This document shows positions 5,812-9,899 of a DNA stretch of 9,899 nt, piece after piece. The position numbers were made by a program, and so were the translations under genes. Position 1 is the first letter of the stretch, and each line of letters begins with the position of its first letter. The stretch covers positions 1-9,899 of the forward strand of contig DBMK01000132.1 of NCBI GenBank assembly GCA_002298885.1, given 5' to 3'. Source of the stretch: Anaerolineaceae bacterium UBA700. GTDB lineage: Bacteria > Chloroflexota > Anaerolineae > Anaerolineales > Anaerolineaceae. Below the pieces are notes generated by a model. That model was not told where the DNA came from. It saw only the letters and a list, made by a program, of their open reading frames with translations, and did no database searches.

Positions 5812-7512
5812 TTATTTTGGAATCCAGCCGCTGGCCTGGAATTCCTCCGTCAGCATGTCGTTGCGTTCTTTCTGCGTTGCCGGCCGGGGCTTGGCGTAAT
5901 CTTCCAACACCGCCGTGTACAAATCCACGCCAATGTAGCGCCCGTCGTAAATTACATGCCGGTCGATATATTCGTTGCGCGTTCCGCTCCAGGGGGTGTC
6001 CATCTGGTCGAAAAACAGGTTACCCAGCCCGTAGTGGATAAAGGACCCGCCCAGGAAATCCATGGCCTGCGGGCGGTGGGCCTGGCTGCCGCTGACGATG
6101 ATGGCTCCGGCCGCGGCCATCCGGTGGAAATCGATCACCTGCTGCGGCTGGGGGATAGGCGTATAGGTCTCGTAATATTGGAAGGTCACGATCGGTAAAT
6201 ACCCATTCGAGCGTAACTGCCGGACTTCGCCTTCAAGCCAATCCATATCGCACTTTGCCGCGCCGGGTTTGTCGGCAGTGGCCCAATCGTGTACGGGGCC
6301 AACCGGATTGCAGCCGATGAAAGCGATCTTGTTGCCGTTGTGCTCCAGCAGCACGGGCTGCCTGGCTTCATCGGCGTTCGCCCCGGCAGCAAAGTGATGC
6401 ATGCCATGCTCGTCGTACAGTTTCAAAGTGTAAAGCAAGTTATCGCTGCCGAAATCGTTCAAATGGTTGCCCGTCATGTCGATGACGTTGGCATGGATGT
6501 AATCTAGTAAATCAATATACTTTGGCGCGCTGCAGAAAAACAGCCTGGGGTCCGAGGCGTTGGGCTTGGCGCAGTTGGGATCGAAGGAAATTTCGTTACT
6601 GATGTGGGTGAAATCGGCGTTCTGCAGCCAGCTCAGAATATCCCTGGCCGGGTAGGTGATGCCCTTTTTTTCCATCCGGTCGGCGGTGGCGCGCACCAGG
6701 GCAGTCACCCCGGTCATTACAATGGTGGTCATTTTGTTGGGATCGCGGTTCGTTGCCGGCAGCGCCTCTACTTTCGCCGCCGCGGTCTCCTCTTGCAGGA
6801 TGCTCAATGCATTCGCATCGCCCGTTAGCCCAAAGGAGACGATGAGGGGATAAATATTGGTGTTCATATCCCTGTCCAGCGGTGAATGGTCATCCACGCG
6901 CAGCACCTTCCAGCGCGGTTCCAGGGATTCGAAGGGCACCAGCGCCCAGGCCGTCTTCTGGTTCCAGGCAGTGTCCAGCAGGCTGTTTTCATCGACAACT
7001 TGTACAGCATCCTCAGCTGGAGGACCCCAAAGGCTCGAAAATGCCACCTTGGTGCTGGCGGAAAGCAGAATTGGCCGGCCTTGGAACAGGTCTTTCTTTT
7101 CACCTCGCCAGGCAGCGGTCAAATCATTCAGGCTGACCCCATCCGTAAAAGTGGGGAATGGAGCCGCCAGGGCGTAAACCCATTTGACCGTCCCGGTCTC
7201 GTTTTTGACTGGCTCCAGGCGGATAGAAGCACCGGCTGCCGCGGCCGCCGGCTGGAAATTTCCCGGCAGATGAAGTGCACTGCGCAGCGCACCCGGCACA
7301 GCCGGATCGATCCAAAAGGTAATGACTTGCGGGGTAGCGGACGGAACCGGGCGGGGCGTGGTCGGAAGCGGTTGGAAGGGCGTCCGGGTAGGGTTACGGG
7401 CGATGGTTGTTGGGACGGGGCTGGCAGTGGGCAGGACTGGATTAGCGCTGCAGCCGGTCATTATTGCCACGATCAGTAAAGATAAAGTGATAGCTCTCCA
7501 ATATTTACGCAT
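5812..7512 (-). CDS. CapA-family lipoprotein with N-terminal binding-protein-like region
   Basis: A 566-residue predicted lipoprotein. Residues 1-20 form a signal peptide ending in the lipobox-like MTG, with Cys21 as lipidation site; a Thr/Pro-rich linker (23-62) follows. Residues 63-250 look like part of a periplasmic substrate-binding fold (my inference, from the SLNDLTAAWRG and WALVPFESLEP stretches). Residues 260-566 belong to the CapA/PgsA poly-gamma-glutamate family, a metallophosphatase-like fold: SNE (305-307), TGNHLNDFG (347-355), FAAGAN (374-379), GSQAHRPQ (475-482) and GLGNLF (495-500). Two usual ligands appear changed: the opening GD motif reads MTGV (266-269), and the first His of GSHPH is Gln (GSQAH). 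The ATG at 7512 is chosen because it starts the signal peptide; the longer open frame upstream runs antisense into the thiolase gene. Real role unknown; polymer synthesis is not shown by context. Confidence 0.8.
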   Translation of the reverse strand: MRKYWRAITLSLLIVAIMTGCSANPVLPTASPVPTTIARNPTRTPFQPLPTTPRPVPSATPQVITFWIDPAVPGALRSALHLPGNFQPAAAAAGASIRLEPVKNETGTVKWVYALAAPFPTFTDGVSLNDLTAAWRGEKKDLFQGRPILLSASTKVAFSSLWGPPAEDAVQVVDENSLLDTAWNQKTAWALVPFESLEPRWKVLRVDDHSPLDRDMNTNIYPLIVSFGLTGDANALSILQEETAAAKVEALPATNRDPNKMTTIVMTGVTALVRATADRMEKKGITYPARDILSWLQNADFTHISNEISFDPNCAKPNASDPRLFFCSAPKYIDLLDYIHANVIDMTGNHLNDFGSDNLLYTLKLYDEHGMHHFAAGANADEARQPVLLEHNGNKIAFIGCNPVGPVHDWATADKPGAAKCDMDWLEGEVRQLRSNGYLPIVTFQYYETYTPIPQPQQVIDFHRMAAAGAIIVSGSQAHRPQAMDFLGGSFIHYGLGNLFFDQMDTPWSGTRNEYIDRHVIYDGRYIGVDLYTAVLEDYAKPRPATQKERNDMLTEEFQASGWIPK

Positions 7513-7548
7513 CCCCCTATTTTGATAGAAACTGAGAGATCCGGCAAG

Positions 7549-7554
7549 TATAAT
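7549..7554 (+). promoter_or_regulatory. Candidate -10 box for the thiolase gene
   Basis: A perfect TATAAT lies 34 bases before the thiolase ATG in the 76-base divergent gap, a sensible place for its promoter. The best upstream TTGATA (7522-7527) is 21 bases away, too far for normal spacing, so the -35 element is unclear. On the minus strand, TTGCCG-17-CAAAAT ends six bases before the lipoprotein ATG and could serve that gene, but it is weak. Confidence 0.35.
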
Positions 7555-7588
7555 TGTTGGTGATATTTGGAATGAAAGGGAAACGATA

Positions 7589-8743
7589 ATGCGCGAAGTT
7601 GCTATCCTGGGGATCGGACAGACGAAGATTGACGAACATTGGGACCGTTCGATGAAGGACCTGGCAGGCGAGGCAGTCCTGGCTGCCCTGCACGATGCCG
7701 GCCTTCCCGGTGCAGAAGCCATTTTTGTCGGCAATATGATGTCCGGGCCGGCAAACAACCAGCAGCACCTGGGCGCATCCATCGCCGATTGGGTCGGACT
7801 GCGTTTTTCGGACGCCATGCACATCGAAGCTGCCTGCAGCTCGGGGGCGGCCGCGTTTCGCTCGGCGCTGATGGCTGTCGCCTCCGGTGAAATCGAGATC
7901 GCCATTTCCGCCGGTGTTGAAAAAATGAGCGACGTGCCCGGCGAAGAAATTACGGCTTACCTGGCCACCGCCGCCGACGCCGACCTGGAAGTGGACATGG
8001 GGCTGTCCTTCGTGGCTTTGAACGCACTGATCATGCGCCGGTATATGTTTGAATTCGGCTGGAAGAAGGATGATTTCGCCCCATTTTCAATCAACGCCCA
8101 CGCCAATGGCGCCCACAATCCCTTTGCGCGTTTTCGGGAGCCAATCACACTGGCCGATTACCAGCGCGCTGGAATGATCTGCGAGCCAATCAATTTAATG
8201 GATGCTTCAGGTACCGGTGACGGTTCGGCAGCTGCAATCCTCGTACCCGTGGAAATGGCGCGCCAGCGCGGCCTGCCGGTGATCAAAATGATCGGCTCCG
8301 GCGCAGCCACCGATTCGATCACCATCCAGAACCGGCGCCAACCCTTGTGGCTGAAAGCTGCGGAGCTGGCTTCCAAGAAGGCTTACGCCCAGGCCGGGAT
8401 TGGCCCGCAGGACATCGATCTATTTGAAGCCCACGATGCATTCAGTATCATGGCTGCCCTCTCGCTCGAAGCCAACGGCTTTGCCGATCAAGGCCAGGGA
8501 CCCCGCCTGGCCCAGGAAGGCGAAATCTTCCCCACCGGACGCATCCCTCTTGCTACTCGTGGCGGCCTCAAGGCTCGAGGTCACCCTGTAGGCGCAACCG
8601 GGATGTACCAGATTTGTGAGGTCGTCCAGCAGTTGCGCGGCGAAGCCTTAGGCACTCAGATCGAAGGCGCCCGCATCGGCATGACCCAGAACATCGGTGG
8701 CAGCGGCTCGAATATCATTACTCATATTCTGAAAAGAGAGTAG
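7589..8743 (+). CDS. SCP2-type thiolase (acetyl-CoA acetyltransferase-like)
   Basis: A 384-residue thiolase of the SCP-x/archaeal branch, expected to condense two acetyl-CoA to acetoacetyl-CoA or to cleave 3-ketoacyl-CoA in the cytoplasm. Cys83 in EAACSSGAAAF (80-90) is the predicted nucleophile; HDAF (282-285) takes the place of NEAF of classical thiolases, and GGLKARGHPVGATG (325-338) holds the catalytic His332. Near the C-terminus NIGGSGSN (368-375) stands where classical thiolases have the second cysteine (CxGGG), as is usual in this branch. In many archaea and some bacteria such thiolases sit next to a DUF35 zinc-ribbon/OB partner and HMG-CoA synthase; neither is in this window. The ATG at 7589 follows a weak AAAGGG. 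Its stop codon lies inside the first unit of the repeat array that follows. Confidence 0.9.
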   Translation: MREVAILGIGQTKIDEHWDRSMKDLAGEAVLAALHDAGLPGAEAIFVGNMMSGPANNQQHLGASIADWVGLRFSDAMHIEAACSSGAAAFRSALMAVASGEIEIAISAGVEKMSDVPGEEITAYLATAADADLEVDMGLSFVALNALIMRRYMFEFGWKKDDFAPFSINAHANGAHNPFARFREPITLADYQRAGMICEPINLMDASGTGDGSAAAILVPVEMARQRGLPVIKMIGSGAATDSITIQNRRQPLWLKAAELASKKAYAQAGIGPQDIDLFEAHDAFSIMAALSLEANGFADQGQGPRLAQEGEIFPTGRIPLATRGGLKARGHPVGATGMYQICEVVQQLRGEALGTQIEGARIGMTQNIGGSGSNIITHILKRE

Positions 8744-8798
8744 AGAGTAGAGAAAGTTGACAGTTTACAGTTTACAGTTCACAGTTCAAAGTCAAAAC
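8736..8798 (+). repeat. Array of nine degenerate 7-base repeats, left arm of a composite element
   Basis: Consecutive heptamers read GAGAGTA, GAGAGTA, GAGAAAG, TTGACAG, TTTACAG, TTTACAG, TTCACAG, TTCAAAG, TCAAAAC. The first unit covers the last codons and the TAG stop (8741-8743) of the thiolase gene. The TTTACAG-type units (8757-8791) have inverted partners at 8915-8958. Confidence 0.85.
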
Positions 8799-8803
8799 CG
8801 GAT

Positions 8804-8895
8804 CCGCGAATCACACGAATTTAAAATAAATGACGCAAATGGGTTTTTTAAAAATTCACTTCGTGTAAATTCGTTTCCATTCGTGTAATTCGTGG
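8804..8895. repeat. Inner imperfect inverted repeat
   Basis: CCGCGAATCACACGAAT (8804-8820) is matched in inverse by ATTCGTGTAATTCGTGG (8879-8895), 15 of 17 positions. The right side also holds a direct near-copy of its own motif, TTCGTGTAAATTCGT at 8860-8874 against TTCGTGTAATTCGT at 8880-8893. The AT-rich centre includes TTTTTTAAAAA at 8844-8854. The pair is nested within the outer heptamer arms. Confidence 0.85.
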
Positions 8896-8914
8896 ACAAG
8901 CTTTTTCATTTAAA

Positions 8915-8958
8915 CTGCAAACTTATACACTGTAAACTGTAAACTTAACTACTGTAAA
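8915..8958 (-). repeat. Inverted heptamer array, right arm of the composite element
   Basis: Units CTGCAAA (8915-8921), CTGTAAA (8930-8936), CTGTAAA (8937-8943) and CTGTAAA (8952-8958) are reverse complements of the TTTACAG units at 8757-8791. Two eight-base spacer units, CTTATACA and CTTAACTA, lie between them. The array ends eight bases before the ATG of the next gene. Confidence 0.85.
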
Positions 8959-8966
8959 CTTCTTCC

Positions 8967-9854
8967 ATGCTTTCCCTCGACCTACTTCGTTCCTATCGCG
9001 CTCAAACCTTCCGTATGGCGCCGGGGCTGCGCCTGGCGACGGTGGAAGAAGCGGCCAATTTTGTAAATGAGCGTGGGTTCGTTTTGTTCTGGCCCAACAA
9101 GGGCATCGAGCTGCCCAGCTTGTGGGCGGCAGTAGCTGGCGACCGTCCAGTTGGGGATAACCACGACGACCCGGGGCACATCACCTGGGGCTGGAAGGAT
9201 GACTCGCTCGGCCTGAAACGTTGGTATTACGGCCGCGTGATCAAGCACCGCAATGCAATGCTCTCGCTGGACGTTCTGCCTTATTTCTACGCCCTTTCTC
9301 CCAACTACGGAGAGCCGGAAGAAGATTACCAGTTCCAATACGAGCAGGGGCAGCTACGTCCAGAGGCAAAATGGGTCTTCGAAGCCCTGCTCCACGAAGG
9401 CCCGATGGACACCATTTCACTGCGTAAAGCTGCCCACCTCACTAACCCTGGTTCAGATGGGCGTTTCAACCGCGCCCTGGACGACCTGCAGATGGAGTTC
9501 AAGATCATGCCCATCGGCATTGCGCCAGTGGGTGCATGGCGCTACGCCTTTATCTACGAGTGCACCCACCGCCATCACCCCGATTTATTTAGCCAGGTGA
9601 CAACTCTTGAAATTTCCGAATCCGCCGCCCGCCAGAAGATTGCCCACCTTTTTTTCCGGTCCGTTGGCGCCGCCCGCCTTACCGACGTGGCTCATCTTTT
9701 TAACTGGCGTCCCCCCGAAGCCCAAAAAGCCCTGGATTTCCTCATCCAAACTCACTCAATTACCCCAAATGCCCACCCACAGTATCCAAAAGAAGAATGG
9801 TTTTGCGTACCTGAAGTCGTCGATTACAATGGTACTCCTCAAACATTTCCTTGA
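8967..9854 (+). CDS. AlkZ-related winged-helix protein (remote DNA glycosylase homologue)
   Basis: A 295-residue protein that I recognise as a remote member of the AlkZ/YcaQ superfamily, whose known members are winged-helix DNA glycosylases that remove alkylated bases or open crosslinks. Characteristic blocks are FVNERGFVLFWPNKGIELP (32-50), TWGWKD (73-78), LDVLPYFYALSPNYG (101-115), RFNRALDDLQ (166-175), GIAPVGAWRYAFIYE (184-198) and a C-terminal helix-turn-helix-like segment (about 216-262). The QxD/QxQ catalytic motif of YcaQ and AlkZ seems absent: the nearest counterpart reads FVLFWP. Glycosylase activity is therefore not assumed. The ATG at 8967 fits the expected N-terminus (LRSYRAQTFR, then EEAANFVNE), but no ribosome site precedes it, since the repeat array runs almost up to the start. 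The in-frame ATG at 9015 also lacks one. Repeat-like DNA follows the gene as well. Confidence 0.7.
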   Translation: MLSLDLLRSYRAQTFRMAPGLRLATVEEAANFVNERGFVLFWPNKGIELPSLWAAVAGDRPVGDNHDDPGHITWGWKDDSLGLKRWYYGRVIKHRNAMLSLDVLPYFYALSPNYGEPEEDYQFQYEQGQLRPEAKWVFEALLHEGPMDTISLRKAAHLTNPGSDGRFNRALDDLQMEFKIMPIGIAPVGAWRYAFIYECTHRHHPDLFSQVTTLEISESAARQKIAHLFFRSVGAARLTDVAHLFNWRPPEAQKALDFLIQTHSITPNAHPQYPKEEWFCVPEVVDYNGTPQTFP

Positions 9855-9870
9855 TATACCAAAATTTTAA

Positions 9871-9899
9871 TCGCGGATGATGCGAATGGGCGAATGAGG
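9871..9899. repeat. Start of a second repeat region, cut by the window edge
   Basis: GGATGATGCGAATGGG (9875-9890) matches AAATGACGCAAATGGG (8828-8843) at 12 of 16 positions, and a further GCGAATG-type unit follows directly (9890-9896). It appears to be a relative of the element before the AlkZ-like gene, continuing beyond the window. Confidence 0.5.

Noticed and set aside
5825..5835. CCAGCCGCTGG as a terminator between tatC and the lipoprotein gene
   Set aside because: The stem is four base pairs with a three-base loop, lies within coding sequence, and has no U-run on either strand.
7513..7905. Upstream extension of the CapA-like reading frame by 131 residues
   Set aside because: It runs antisense through the start of the thiolase gene, has no family resemblance, and would bury the lipoprotein signal peptide that begins at 7512.
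8757..8785. TTGACA as a promoter -35 box
   Set aside because: TTGACA at 8757-8762 is perfect, but no -10-like sequence stands 16-18 bases downstream; it is one unit of the heptamer array.
8736..8958. CRISPR array
   Set aside because: Units are 7-8 bases with no unique spacers of 25-40 bases, the two arms are inverted to each other, and no cas gene is present.

Overview
The window looks like ordinary chromosomal DNA from a free-living bacterium. The best guess is a member of the Chloroflexota (Anaerolineae-like). This rests on family resemblance only: an SCP2-type thiolase, a minimal TatA/TatC pair, a CapA-type lipoprotein with a Thr/Pro-rich linker, a remote AlkZ-like protein, and short dispersed repeats in the gaps. 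No phage, plasmid, transposase, CRISPR or RNA gene was seen.

Layout. 1-1002 holds thioredoxin reductase (minus strand), preceded on its own strand by an AT-rich promoter gap and a REP-like palindrome. 1160-2509 holds a class III PLP aminotransferase (minus). It is divergent from a DUF309 gene (2621-3070, plus) that overlaps a FabL-type enoyl-ACP reductase (3042-3821, plus) by 29 bases. A strong bidirectional terminator at 3825-3870 separates fabL from a convergent cyclase/kynurenine-formamidase-like gene (3869-4504, minus). That gene is divergent from a tatA-tatC pair (4661-5811, plus). The stop codon of tatC directly abuts the stop codon of a convergent CapA-like lipoprotein gene (5812-7512, minus). 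Divergent from that is an SCP2-type thiolase gene (7589-8743, plus). A 220-base composite inverted-repeat element (8736-8958) follows, then an AlkZ-related winged-helix gene (8967-9854, plus), after which a related repeat begins at the window edge.

How the genes relate. The parts are mostly separate housekeeping units: redox (TrxB), lipid metabolism (FabL, possibly the thiolase), protein export (TatA/TatC) and envelope (CapA-like lipoprotein). I see no single multi-gene pathway and no convincing new defence or mobile system. The points most worth a second look are a zinc-ribbon tail on TatA, a CapA-family protein whose usual metal ligands are partly lost and which carries an extra binding-protein-like N-terminal region, the nested inverted repeat with heptamer arrays, an AlkZ-like gene bracketed by repeats and apparently lacking the usual catalytic motif, and a probable leaderless promoter in front of DUF309.
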